Origin: Sweltsa coloradensis
Taxonomy: Eukaryota > Arthropoda > Insecta > Plecoptera > Chloroperlidae
DNA: 64,000 bases
Direction of reading: 5' to 3'
Assembly (NCBI GenBank): GCA_024449915.1
Contig: JAMZAV010000100.1
Coordinates: 372,001-436,000, forward strand
Under the pieces are notes generated by a model. That model was not told where the DNA came from. It made no database searches and saw only the letters and a program-made list of their open reading frames with translations. The position numbers were made by a program, and so were the translations under genes. Shown here piece after piece: positions 1 to 10,925 of the stretch. The first letter of the stretch is position 1, and every line of letters begins with the position of its first letter.

Positions 1-2184
1 TGAACAGTCACAACAATGTAGTCTACAGTTTTAAATAGTGTAACAACGTTTATGGTAGGTGGCTTTGTATGATTATTCAATAACGAGTATAAATACATAT
101 TTTAAATTATAAATTACACCAAGAATAATATATCATGTTTTAATTAGAAGTTAAAGAATTATATTATAAACAACTACCTTCATAGCATAAATCTGACTTA
201 ACAATGTATGCTTTCATGCTATAACGAGAATTTACTTTGAGAAATAGCGGAAACCCCGTGTTGTGTTAAGTGATCTTATTTATGTATAACTTGAGCTAGA
301 TAATATAACGGGTTACAGAAATATTATACCCGAACTAAGAAGTCCCGTTCACGAGACAGATTGATCTTAATAATACAGTTTATAAGAAGCCCTACATAGT
401 TCTTCCGCTTTCCAAATGAACACTTTTGGAATATGATGAACATCGAGAGGCAAGATAAACTAAGTATAATCGTATAAAAGCGATGAAGTCGAATTTAAAA
501 CGAAGTTTTTCGATTAGGTTTTATTGCATATATTAGCAACAGACGTCATTATATTATTCTAGCACAGAACACGCCCGTAAAGAGCAAACTTATTAAACCC
601 TCGCTCGTTCGCCTAACTAAAGTGAGACAGTAGGAGTTTGAATCACCTCTTCAAAGTTGTATCGAGTTTTAGCCGTATAAACGAATTAGGAATCCACTTC
701 ATTCCAACGACCGACCAAGTTTTTTGCTTTCTCAGTTAACTGGGCTTTTAATGAGCTCATTGTAAATCAAGACATGTGCATCCCTTTGGGCTGAGTGTCG
801 ACTGTACTGTCTGTCTCCCCCCCCCCCCCCGCCCCACTCTCCGCCACTCGTCTCATAGAATGCAAATCTTTTAAACTGGCTCCCACCCCCATCATTTCAA
901 CCCATGGAGACTAAAAACTTTTCCAGAGCCAAGATATTTGGAAAGGTAAAAAGGTACCTATCATTTGCATTAATTCAAAACTTTACCTTGGAGTTTTCTC
1001 TTGAAAGACTTTAAAATGTTTAAATCATGTTCTCTCTCCCATTTGAAACTTGCTAACAAAAACGATTTGATGATTATTAATGAGTTTTGAGACGTGGAGC
1101 TTTGAGTAGATGTAGACTACATCTTTTATAAGTTCTTTTGTTCCTCGGAATGTTTTTCTCGGATCTTTTAGAGATGTTTTTTTCTTCTATCCTAATCCTG
1201 AGATCATATCCCCAATCTTATAAATCTCCAGTTTCAGTGTTAGAACAAAACACGCCACAATATTATTTATTTTTGAAATCCTTGGGATCCTTGTACAGAA
1301 GGCGTAAAAACCTCAAAGCTTGATCGAATGCGAGTCCGCAACGCTCGTGTTACTTATTTCGCTAAAACATATTCAAGTTTCCCCTGTTTTAAGTGTCTGT
1401 AGTACTCTTGTTGTTAATTTGCGGTGTGTATCTGCTCCGTGGCCAGGCCAACTGGACGGGCTCGGGCAGGACGGCGTAGCCCTGCATACTCCCCAGAGTG
1501 GTATAATTTATCACTCTACCCTAGGAGTGGTTTTGTTGTGTCCCAGCTAAAACCAGCCTTTTGCAATTTCCCGGACCCGATTGCGTCCATTGCTTCGGGG
1601 CAGGGGATAGCACGGACAGTTATGGAAAACTTCAGGTGATAACTAGATGTTTATAGGCATGGAGCTACCATTACGCCACCCTCCGATAGCTTTAACTAGG
1701 GAAGGAAAGCAGGGTGAAACATCCACACATTCTACTAGGGTACAAGCGGATAGTCGCAAAAATAATTCAACACAATGCTCCAAACATGATATGAAAATCA
1801 AATCAAAATTTGTTCATAATTGGGTTGATAAAGAAATTTACTGCTGCTATCAGAGTACACTCACAGATGTAATTTACTGTTCATTACACATCAACGATGG
1901 TAATTATCATGCTTACTTTACCGTCTAGAATGACCAGTGTATAATTTGGAGGGAAATTGCTATATGAACTATCAAAATTCACATCAGCACCGATGCATTG
2001 AGGAGATTTCCAGTTAACACAGACAAAAGGGCAATTTCATATTGAATTAATATTTATACATTATTATTAATTCATATTTATTGTACAAAAACTATTATTA
2101 TCAAGGTAGGGCCTAACTGTTTGAGATTTCAATATAAAAATAAATTGATGCATAATTCTGTGCATGGGACAAGCCAAAATAAAA
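1..2184. other. No supported gene; AT-rich with one GC-richer patch
   Basis: No splice-bounded exon or repeat family was recognised here. A 14-base C run lies at 817-830. A GC-richer patch at about 1,424-1,639 is open on the + strand (71 codons) and partly open on the - strand; neither translation resembles a family I know, so it is not called as a gene. Confidence 0.5.
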
Positions 2185-2430
2185 TTAATTTCCTTTCAAT
2201 CGAGAGGGTGCATTCCGAAGATTTAGTGCATGAATGTTCGGGCCCACTAAAACCAATCATAATTAAATATATTTCTTTTCAATCGAGAGGATGCATCCAA
2301 AGATTTAGTGCATGAATTTTCGGGTCCACTACATCCAATCATAATTAAATATGTTTCTTTTCAATCGAGAGGATGCAATCCAAAGATTTAGTGCATGAAT
2401 TTTCGGGCCCACTACATCCAATCATGAAAT
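2185..2430. repeat. Three-copy tandem repeat, period 81-83 bp
   Basis: The motif TTTCAATCGAGAGG recurs at about 2,194, 2,277 and 2,358. Each copy continues with a shared segment through GATTTAGTGCATGAAT, then TTCGGGCCCACTA or TTCGGGTCCACTA, then CCAATCAT. The second and third units are more alike than the first. The period is not a multiple of three throughout, and no coding role is seen. Confidence 0.9.
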
Positions 2431-3344
2431 ATGTTTTGAGCCAAGAAGCACACTGTTAGAAGAGTAGGCAAGCGAAGTTTCTCTGAGTTGTGAGTAGCCT
2501 AGAAGTTCGTTCTTGCTTGCACTACAGCTCACTACTCACTCGTTTGAGCGGTAGCTAGGAATTCGACATTGCCCATTTGGTATTGATTCCGTAGATATTT
2601 TACACTCATTTATTCATTCCATCCTCGTCCTCAATAATCTTCCATCCCCTTTGCCATCCTTTCGTTATTCCATTCCCTCTTGTCCCTACATCGTTCCTCC
2701 TTACCTAAACTGTACACGCCTTCCCCAACCACCCAACACACCTTCTTACACCTACACAATAAAACCTGTACAATACTTGTAATTTCGTTTAATGGTTTTC
2801 CTTTGAATGATCTCTTGAATAGTTAATTAGTTTTGAAATAATACGATTGATATTTGTCTGTAAGAACGAACGGCTTGCAATAAGTTACTATGGTAGTGCT
2901 CTATTATCGAAGTGCAATTACTTTAATTATTTAATTAAAACCATTTCAACTTGAGTTTAAGTTTTATTGAATTCTATATATGAATGGAGACGGATGGCAT
3001 GACTGAATCTAGATGCACTAGTAAAAGAGTAAGAATCGTGTTTCAATCCAGTTATTTCTTTTAGCAGTTTCAATCGCATTAGCACTGCTATACGCGAGAG
3101 ATCAGGGAAGGCTTAAAATCATCGAACCGTACATTCAATCGTGATTTGAAGATTAATTTTGAGCTACAAATAAAGGAAATTTTATGCAGAAGTGAATTCG
3201 GTGCAACTGCAATAATTGTGCACACGACTGATTTCATCAAACGTGCAATGAATAAAACTGCTTTTCCGTGCTACTTATTAAACCTTTGCAATATGCAACG
3301 TCATTAACAGAAAAGTCCTATTGTTACTAATATCAGGGAGCTAA
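2431..3344. other. No supported gene
   Basis: Non-repetitive DNA with a pyrimidine-rich stretch at about 2,620-2,760 (TTCC/CACC rich). No exon, tRNA or transposon end recognised. Confidence 0.4.
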
Positions 3345-3512
3345 CTTCACTGCTAGTCCGTCTGTGCAATGTCACGTCTCACGATAATAGCTAAACGCGA
3401 CTTCCGATTGACTTGCGTTTTTTGTTGATATTGCTCTTCAACAAGTATGATACAGACGGTCGGTGTCAGGAGGCGGGGCTCTCCCACCCTAAGAGCTAAC
3501 CTAACCCGGCAC
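3345..3512 (-). mobile_element. R1 MITE-like repeat, partial copy
   Basis: On the - strand this contains the two hallmark blocks of the dispersed R1 family: GGTGGAGGTGCCGGGTT near one end (3,493-3,509 on +) and a block equivalent to ATCGTGAGACGTGACA (about 3,383-3,398). Between them lie the R1 landmarks AGCCCCGCC-like and CATCCTTGTTGA-like sequence in decayed form. The GGGAGCGAAG terminal inverted repeats seen in the best R1 copy are not preserved here, so this is an internal fragment. Confidence 0.7.
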
Positions 3513-4405
3513 CTCCACCAAACAAATTAAGAAGATAATGCAACGTTATAAAACGGGAAGCTGTGTGAATTTGTTTATTATTTTAAACTTGATAAACTTA
3601 TTAATTTTATTTCGCTGCTTTTGTTGGTATCGTTTAAAGTTCACCACACGATTACGTATAAGAGATATGGCAGAGCAAGTGACAGGATTTTTATCACATT
3701 TTGTGAATTATTAATGCAAAACTTAAATCCTTTTGCTTACCACCCCTATCAGGATCTTGTGAGTGTTAACAAAGACAGATACACTTTAACACAACAACTT
3801 TAAGCACAGTTTAAGCATTGTGTACAACTTTAGATCCGTCTTTGTAAAATTGTTCTTCAAAATTCTCCGGCCGTGTTGGCCGAGAACCGCTGAAACACTG
3901 GAGTGATCTCCATTCAACTCAAACGGCTCTCATTCTGTTAGTCTGCGTGCGTGTGTGTACGTTGAAAATCAGCCGAATCGCTGAACAGATTGCGCTGAAA
4001 TTTTAAACAGACATCCGGTACGAGTTTACTGAGAACTGCTAACAAAATCAGCTAGATCCATTGCGATTTAAACCTACAAGAAATAATAAATTGAAAAATA
4101 GGCTTCCAATGTTCAGAAATTATTTTAACGACAATGGTTTAGATTTTGAAAAGATAATTTTTGTTTGTTATTCGCCTGGCCGTGAAATGCCGTGCCCATT
4201 CAAGGTCTATCAAATGTTGCACGTCAAGGTACCCCTAAATTCCGCTCGTAGGTTGAGTAAACCTTGCAATATTTTCACGTATTTCGTACTGGCTATGTTT
4301 ACCATAGTAGGCCCTATTGCCACAGATGATGGTCTACACTGCGTTATATGCATTTCAAAACATGTTTAATAATTTTTTAAATACAGTCCAGAAATAACAA
4401 AATCT
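3513..4405. other. No supported gene
   Basis: A frame of 102 codons at 4,061-4,369 has no recognisable domain and no convincing splice sites. At 3,868-3,920 the string GTTGGCCGAGAACCGC faintly resembles a tRNA-Leu/Ser A-box region, but no clear B box follows, so it is not called. Confidence 0.35.
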
Positions 4406-4472
4406 TTCCCGACCAGGGGATTGAACACATGTCTCCCACATTTAGGCTATAAGGGCGCTTTAGCCAACTAGA
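4406..4472 (-). repeat. tRNA-derived SINE head fragment
   Basis: Read on the - strand, this has an A-box-like GTCTAGTTGGCTAAAGCG and, about 35 bases later, a B-box GTGTTCAATCCCC. This is the internal Pol III promoter arrangement of a tRNA. The copy stops where the palindromic element at 4,473 begins, so that element probably cut it or landed beside it. No cloverleaf with a good acceptor stem can be drawn. Confidence 0.5.
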
Positions 4473-4733
4473 CTAGGGAAACGCTAAAGTCGTTGTTAGA
4501 CGAGTAAGCGAGTCATGTGTTGAGTACCCGGGAACATTTGCATTTAAGTTTGATAATTATATTCGTATAAATAATAGGGTATTTAAGTTTAGGCCATAGT
4601 TTAGGCCATAATGCTCCACTGTAGCCTATGATAGGCTAGGGAGGCCTAAGGTAGGGGGAAGAAATGGAATGTTACCGGGTACTCAACACATGGCTCACTC
4701 ACTCGTATAACAACGACTTTGGCGTTTCCCTAG
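4473..4733. mobile_element. 261-bp palindromic element with Helentron-like 3' ends on both sides
   Basis: The two ends form inverted arms of about 66 bp with six mismatches by eye. Read outward, each arm ends GCGTTTCCCTAG followed by T. The left arm (reverse complement) ends GACTTTAGCGTTTCCCTAG, which differs from the 3' terminus of Helentron-like family A (GACTTTAGCGTTTTCCTAG) at one base. Upstream, each arm carries a small hairpin (AACG, 7-nt loop, CGTT) and a sequence close to family C's subterminal repeat (CTCGCTTA in the left arm, CTCACTCA in the right). The same ends can also be read as a TA-flanked MITE with GGGAAACGC inverted repeats. The centre has two copies of AGTTTAGGCCATA. Confidence 0.75.
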
Positions 4734-5251
4734 TATTCGATTCAAATTAGATATTAACTGACATAAATTAATTCATCTCAATATATTATTTTTGCACTTC
4801 AATAGAATCTCATTAAAACGGGTTAAATACAAAATGAAAATATAATTCTATATCTTCCTTACACAAAGATCACAACTTTTTTATGTTTTAACTTCTGAAT
4901 GTGCATGTCTAAATACATTTATCAATTTTGTACAATTCGCCTTTAAATTAATATCATTTACTTGGACAAAATATTTTGCATAATTCATTAACTTATTTAT
5001 AAGTAAAGGCTGTTTTATTATTTATTTGCTGCTAATCTGTCTTGAGGTTAAGCCTCAAGCAAACTCAAGCTTGCAGAAGTCTGCAGTGTAATACATTGTA
5101 ATACAAATGCCATTTGCAAGTTATTTTGTTCAAATAACCACTGCTGATCGCTTTATATATTTATGCTTGTGATGCATGGACATATACATATTCAGTTGCT
5201 AAATTTTCACTTTAGAAACTGGCAAATATTTGGAGAAGTGCATTGCATTTT

Positions 5252-5301
<50 letters not shown>

Positions 5302-7146
5302 ACACAATAACATACTATTCCATAATTGCAACTTGAATTTAAATTGAAATATTTCCAGTTTAGGGAAATATCAGATTGACATCAGGAATAAGCGCCAATA
5401 AAGAAATTTACATGTAGACCTGGGTATTGGTGGGTCAACTTATCCTTTCCAGCAAAACACCCGTCTCCTCATAGAGACTAATTATGTGTTGAAACCTCGA
5501 CCACGACTCACCGGATAAGTCATAAGTCAGACACGTATACTTCAAGTTTGGGTGGACATTCTTCATGTTTCTTCCAAATCTATTTTATATTTATCTGCAC
5601 TGTGCGGCTAGGAAATCCATTCTTCGAATTATAACTATAAAAATGCATTATCTTCAAAATAATATTATTGGAAGAGTTCAAGTCCAAATGAATCTTGTGG
5701 ATTACCTGCAAGAAGCGAGGTGGGACTCAAATTATGCTAAGCATTATGCCGTGTAACATAAATAACTGAAAACCTCATATCAGTTCCGCTAAAAAATATG
5801 TAATTTCAGTGATAACACCTGAATAACGGTGAGATTATTTTTAAATTGTAGAACATTTTAAGAATATTTTGATTACAAAACGTATCAGTATACTCTTCTT
5901 ATAACTAACAAATTTGTCTGCTGAAGACAGTCGTTATATAATTCGCTATATGAGTAAAACAATTTCTATGTAGTTGTTTAAAGCAGTATTAAAAATAAAT
6001 AAAAAATAAACTATATGAGCTGAAATTTGAATATCTTTGAAACTGACAAAAACAGAATCCTTGTCTAATACAGAGCCATCTTTATTGTTACATAATAAGG
6101 GGACCCTTTCCAGCGTGTAGGATACGCCTAGAGCGCGGGATGGGTCGAGGGGGTGGGGGGAGGGGGAACTTGGCAGGTGTGCTATCTCGCTCCTTGATTA
6201 CAGAAAGCCGCAAATCAATACTTCTTTGATTATCTTCCAAGTAGGCCATTACGACTGTAAATTCTCGACCGAATACCAATCACACGAAGGAAGTATTCGT
6301 TTTCAATGAAAAAATAACCGTTATTAAAAACATTAAAACATGATTTTAATTATAAAACATTGAAGTCACACCAATATCAAAATCTGTACTTAATAACTTG
6401 AAAGGAATAAAATGCTCTTTACGAATTTTAGAGGCCATGCAACATATTTGAAATTAGTTTCTTCAGCATCCTATGACAATGATTACTTTATTTTCCTTAA
6501 AAATAACGATATTGGCTAAAAAAAATCTTTCTTTGCACAGTGATTTGCTAGAGAAAAATGAACGGCAACGCGTTGACTTAAATTGTTACGAAAGTCTTAC
6601 TTGTCAAGCTTTGCAGTAAGCCTTGAACTATTTCACAGTTTAAGTTCTACTTAGTTTTATCTTTTACGTACAGATAGCATGGCGAGGTTTTCGAATGAAT
6701 GGAGATCAAATTCAAGAATGCCGAATAACCAAGGACAAAAGATTCCAGCACAAAAGAGGAATTTCTCCATATTATATATAAGTACGAGATTCACAGGAAA
6801 AACTCTTAAGATATGGGCCGTCTGGAATGTCATATTGCATAAAGAAATTGTATTAGACCTTTATAATCTCACAAAACATTCAATAAGTCTAAAAATATCT
6901 TAACTACCAGGATGTTAAATCTCGTAGAAGCTTTGTGTCTGGTTACAATATATTTTATGCCTTACTAAAACGTATTGTTTGGCTACAGGTAACAACAATA
7001 GAGTTATTACATTTAAAATTCCCGGGTACTCAATATACCCACATTGCAGGGAGTGAACCCACTTTATCAACATATTGTCGAAGAAGAATACAGAGTTTAA
7101 ATATCTTGGTGTAGGGTTCTAGTAAACAGAATTGCTTCTTGCAAGG
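4734..7146. other. No firm gene; (TTG)n microsatellite and a weak minus-strand frame
   Basis: A (TTG)n tract is listed separately. On the - strand, 6,088-6,279 is open for 63 codons and has a very good polypyrimidine tract ending in CAG/TAG near 6,131. After the stop codon an AATAAA follows within a few bases on that strand. This could mark a last exon, but two frames are open past the tract and neither product is recognised, so no gene is called. Confidence 0.3.
5251..5301. repeat. (TTG)n microsatellite
   Basis: About 16 uninterrupted TTG/GTT units, a simple trinucleotide repeat with no coding frame extending through it. Confidence 0.98.
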
Positions 7147-7300
7147 AAGGCTAGCCCCGTTTCCAGATTCGCAGGGTCACAAAAAACAATGTACGTTTTT
7201 GAAGAGTGATGTCAACAATAACGTCACATGTCAATTGGATGTCATGTTCCGTGTTTATCGTGAAATGTGACACTCGCACAAACGGACAGAAAAGTAATGC
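7147..7300 (+). mobile_element. R1 MITE-like repeat, partial copy
   Basis: Contains AGGGTCACAAAAAACA, a decayed match to the R1 core, then CATGTCAATTGGATGTCATGTTC, TTATCGTGAAATGTGACAC and ACGGACAGAAAAGTAATGC in the same order as the copies at 18,042 and 47,779. The left half with the GGTGGAGGTGCCGGG block is absent. Confidence 0.7.
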
Positions 7301-7406
7301 ATAAAACAATCGAAATTGGGTCAACAATATCATAACAAAGGTTGTTGTTTCAAATCGTTCCATTTATTTAAATAACAAGAGTATAAACTTATCAAGAATG
7401 TATATA

Positions 7407-7550
7407 TACTCAAACCGTGTCTTACTTGGCCCAGTACCTGAGCGACCCTTCTTTTAATTACATTCACTCTGGCTTGCGGTCAATGGATAATCCCTAGGAA
7501 ATGAAAGGGTCTCCCTCAGGTACTGGGCCAAGTAAGACACGGTTTGAGTA
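7407..7550. mobile_element. 144-bp hairpin MITE with 36-bp perfect inverted repeats, TA-flanked
   Basis: Arms 7,407-7,442 and 7,515-7,550 are perfect inverted complements starting TACTCAAACCGTGTCTTAC. After a short mismatch, GACCCTT pairs with AAGGGTC to extend the stem. TA dinucleotides flank both ends (7,405-7,406 and 7,551-7,552), the target duplication of Tc1/mariner-type elements. About 60 bp of unpaired centre has no coding capacity. The perfect arms suggest a young or conserved insertion. No second copy was seen in the window. Confidence 0.9.
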
Positions 7551-7552
7551 TA

Positions 7553-8144
7553 GGAGTTTCCGTAGTGTTATCACACTGACATTAGATTATACATAAAACA
7601 CTTGATAATAAGAGAAACAAACCACATGTTAAATCGTATATTTTGTTTAAAAACTTATGTATGACAGTATGTATAACTTGTTCCAATGGCCATGTATCTT
7701 AAATAAAAATTTAATTTTATATTTGTCGTTATAGTGCACCCTTTAATCTTGATGCATGTAACATCGTGTCGTAACATCGTAACACTTATCCACTTGACTT
7801 GTTATTTGATTGGCTATGTGGCAATAGTTTGAATACGAAACAACGATCAACATCCATATTGGCAAACAAGTCATGTGCAGAGTTAATTCACAACTACCCT
7901 TCATTTACTTTTGTCCATAGGTTTATACTCAAGCCTTCTGCTGAATAAAAAAAAAGAAGACGAATACAACTATTTCTAGTAAAACTATAATAATCATACC
8001 TGATAAGTGATAATGGATGTGATAGTATGCTACATGATAATATTGATGAAAATGATTAGTTTTAACATGATAAATTGTGCCAGCGAATTCATCGACGCGA
8101 CGTGTTCTTATAACTGAACAGTAAAGTTTTACGGCTATTGCGAC
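7553..8144. other. No supported feature
   Basis: AT-rich DNA leading into the minisatellite. No exon-like segment or transposon end recognised. Confidence 0.4.
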
Positions 8145-8684
8145 AATCCTACACCTTTAACTGAGCATCCTACACCTGTAACTGAGAATCCTACACCTGT
8201 AACTGAGCATCCTACACCTTTAACTGAGCATCCTACACCTGTAACTGAGTATCCTACACCTGTAACTGAGCATCCTAAACTTGTAACTGAGCATCCTACA
8301 CCTGTAACTGAGTATCCTACACCTGTAACTGAGTATCCTACACCTGTTACTGAGCATCCTACACCTGTTACTGAGCATCCTACACCTGTAACTGAGCATC
8401 CTACACCTGTAACTGTGCATCCTACACCTGTAACTGAGCATCCTACACCTGTAACTGAGCATCCTACACCTGTAACTGAGCATTCTACACCTGTAACTGA
8501 GCATCCTACACCTGTAACTGAGCATCCTACACCTGTAACTGAGTATCCTACACCTGTTACTGAGTATCCTTCACCTGTTACTGAGTATCCTACACCTGTA
8601 ACTGAACATCCTACACCTGTAACTGAGCATCCTACACCTGTAACTGAGCATCCTACACCTGTAAGTGAGCATCATACACCTTTA
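8145..8684. repeat. 21-bp minisatellite, about 26 units
   Basis: Consensus unit CATCCTACACCTGTAACTGAG, with CAT/TAT, GTA/GTT and single-base variants. Because 21 is a multiple of three, + frames stay open through it and would read a heptad HPTPVTE; the - strand is open too (MLSYRCR heptads). The + open frame starts after a TGA near 8,118 without a good start and runs out into the neighbouring 185-bp satellite, so it is judged a by-product of the repeat period rather than a gene. A secreted, threonine-rich tandem protein cannot be excluded without transcript data. Confidence 0.95.
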
Positions 8685-8691
8685 GCTTGTA

Positions 8692-10090
8692 TCTTGGTCG
8701 GTTATTGTAGTTTATCTGGAATAGGGGGCGCGTCAACCGTTAGAACATTATGTGCCACTCCAGCAATGGGGACATGGGGAGGGAAGTTTAATGTTGGTCA
8801 GAAACAGCCAGTAGAAGGGGAAGGAATGGAAGTTTCTCACGTCGTTGTCGTCATCTTTTTATCATCGTTCGTGTAGTCTTGGTCGGTTATTGTAGTTTAT
8901 CTGGATTAAGGGCGCGTCAACCGTTAGAACATAATGTGCCACTCCAGCAATGGGGACATGGGGAGGGAAGTTTAATGTTGGTCAGAAACAGCCAGTAGAA
9001 GGGGAAGGAATGGAAGTTTCTCACGTCGTTGTCGTCATCTTTTTATCATCGTTCGTGTAGTCTTGGTCGGTTATTGTAGTTTATCTGGATTAGGGGGCGC
9101 GTCAACCGTTAGAACATAATGTGCCACTCCAGCAATGGGGACATGGGGAGGGAAGTTCAATGTTGGTCAGAAACAGCCAGTAGAAGGGGAAGGAATGGAA
9201 GTTTCTCACGTCGTTGTCGTCATCTTTTTATCATCGTTCGTGTAGTCTTGGTCGGTTATTGTAGTTTATCTGGATTAGGGGGCGCGTCAACCGTTAGAAC
9301 ATAATGTGCCACTCCAGCAATGGTGACAAGGGGAGGGAAGTTCAATGTTGGTCAGAAACAGCCAGTAGAAGGGGAAGGAATGGAAGTTTCTCACGTCGTT
9401 GTCGTCATCTTTTTATCATCGTTCGTGTAGTCTTGGTCGGTTATTGAAGTTTATCTGGATTAGGGGGCGCGTCAACCGTTAGAACATAATGTGCCACTCC
9501 AGCAATGGGGACATGGGGAGGGAAGTTCAATGTTGGTCAGAAACAGCCAGTAGATGGGGAAGGAATGGAAGTTTCTCACGTCGTTGTCGTCATCTTTTTA
9601 TCATCGTTCGTGTAGTCTTGGTCGGTTATTGTGGTTTATCTGGATTAGGGGGCGCGTCAACCGTTAGAACATAATGTGCCACTCCAGCAATGGGGACATG
9701 GGGAGGGAAGTTCAATGTTGGTCAGAAACAGCCAGTAGATGGGGAAGGAATGGAAGTTTCTCACGTCGTTGTCGTCATCATTTTCTCATCGTTCGTGTTG
9801 TCATGATCGTTTATTGTAGTTTATCTTAATTAAGGGTGCGTCAACTGTTAGGTCATAATGTGCTTTGCTAGCCTCGGGGATATGGGGGGGGGGGAAGAAG
9901 TTCTATGTTGGTCAGAACCCGAGAGGAGAATTGGGAAAATTTGAATTGGTGGGTTCTTACTTCGCGGTCGTTATTGTTTTGTTATCTTTTGTGTTGCATG
10001 CTCGTTTTTTGTAGTTTATCTGGATTAAGGGCGCGTCAACTGTTAGGTTATAATGTGCCACTTAGCTACAAGTGACGTGGAAAGGATAAT
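8692..10090. repeat. 185-bp satellite array, near-identical units then decayed units
   Basis: TCTTGGTCGG recurs at 8,692, 8,877, 9,061, 9,246, 9,431 and 9,616, and as TCATGATCGT at 9,801, giving a period of 184-185 bp. The six left units are almost identical; the units from about 9,801 are strongly diverged, though they keep GTAGTTTATCT, GCGTCAAC and ATAATGTGCC. Since 185 is not a multiple of three, any long frame is broken at each unit, so the repeated 61-codon frames are not genes. Another diverged unit appears at 10,465-10,560, beyond the exon-like segment. Confidence 0.95.
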
Positions 10091-10351
10091 CCCATGCTGA
10101 TTAGAACCAGCTACGGGTATGGAGGGGGTTCTCACGTCGCGGTCGTCATCGTCCTTGGCATCGTTCGTGTTATCATATTCTTCGTCGTCGTCGTCGTTGG
10201 GGGCTCGTCAAGGGAAGGGCGAGAGGTCGCTAACTACCACCGCCAGATTTTTCCTCTAGTTCTAGGTAGCAATATCTTTAGTAATTCTCCTCTACATACC
10301 GGCTCATGTTTGCGCGGACTTTATCTTTTCCTCACCTTCTACGATTATCAG

Positions 10352-10461
10352 AGCCATGCTCCGGGCCAATTAAGTCTGCGGCCCAGACGGGGGTGTCATG
10401 GTCGTCGTCGTCGAAAAGTTCGTCAATGGAAAGCAACGATGACCGGAGTTCGCCTCTTGGA
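10352..10461 (+). CDS. Candidate internal exon, serine-rich product
   Basis: A 110-bp GC-rich island in AT-rich DNA. It is preceded by a strong acceptor (pyrimidine-rich tract about 10,321-10,345 ending TTATCAG) and followed by GTAAGT, a near-consensus donor. In the favoured frame it codes for GPIKSAAQTGVSWSSSSKSS followed by MESNDDRSSPLG: serine-rich with an acidic patch, as in disordered regions of nuclear or cytoskeletal proteins. The exon would start one base into a codon and end on a codon boundary. A second frame is also open but is arginine-rich and less natural. The gene is not recognised; the satellite arrays on its left would lie in the preceding intron. Confidence 0.35.
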
Positions 10462-10464
10462 GTA

Positions 10465-10560
10465 AGTTTCAGTCTATTTGGAGTAAGGGCGCTTCAACCG
10501 TAAGATCATAATGTGCCACTATAGCTAAGTGGATATGGGGAGAGCATAGACGTGAGCACT
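10465..10560. repeat. Isolated diverged unit of the 185-bp satellite
   Basis: Shares TTTGGAGTAAGGGCGC, TCAACCGTAAGATCATAATG and GTGCCACTATAGC with the array to the left, separated from it by the exon-like segment. It shows the satellite once extended across, or flanked, the putative exon. Confidence 0.7.
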
Positions 10561-10561
10561 G

Positions 10562-10925
10562 GACAAATCCAGCCACACAGCCGTCGTACACGGAAACTCA
10601 TGTTTTCTTACGCCGAGGTTTGCGCGGTAGGCCGATAGTAAGTCAGGATGGCTCATCAATAGCGCGCAATATTCTAAAAAATAACCTTGTGGCAATACTT
10701 GCAAAGTTTCTTTACTTTTTACTTACTTTGAATATGCTTTGGACTTCATTATTAAACACAACACATCTCCAAAGATTTACGCATAAAAACAAAAGATCTG
10801 ATCTGATGACCTGTTCTTCGCCAAAAATATATGTGTAGCATATCGATTTTAGGATTTTATATTTTATATTTTAGGTACTTGCCACCATGTAACCACATAT
10901 TTTCAAGGATAATAAAATATATATA
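10562..10925. other. No supported feature
   Basis: AT-rich DNA between the satellite and Helentron-like copy A1; an open frame of 72 codons here has no recognisable content. Confidence 0.4.

Noticed and set aside
5940..6131. Minus-strand open stretch after a strong polypyrimidine tract
   Set aside because: Two competing frames and no recognisable product; the tract may be only a G-rich run on the + strand. Noted under the region entry instead.
8220..8876. Long open frames on both strands
   Set aside because: They arise from a 21-bp repeat unit that preserves frame; no start, signal peptide or splice context supports a gene.
9119..9674. Repeated 61-codon frames with nearly the same translation
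   Set aside because: The 185-bp unit is not a multiple of three, so each frame ends at the unit border; they are satellite copies, not a gene family.
8145..9830. CRISPR array
   Set aside because: Units are contiguous and have no unique spacers; the genome is eukaryotic in character and no cas genes are present.
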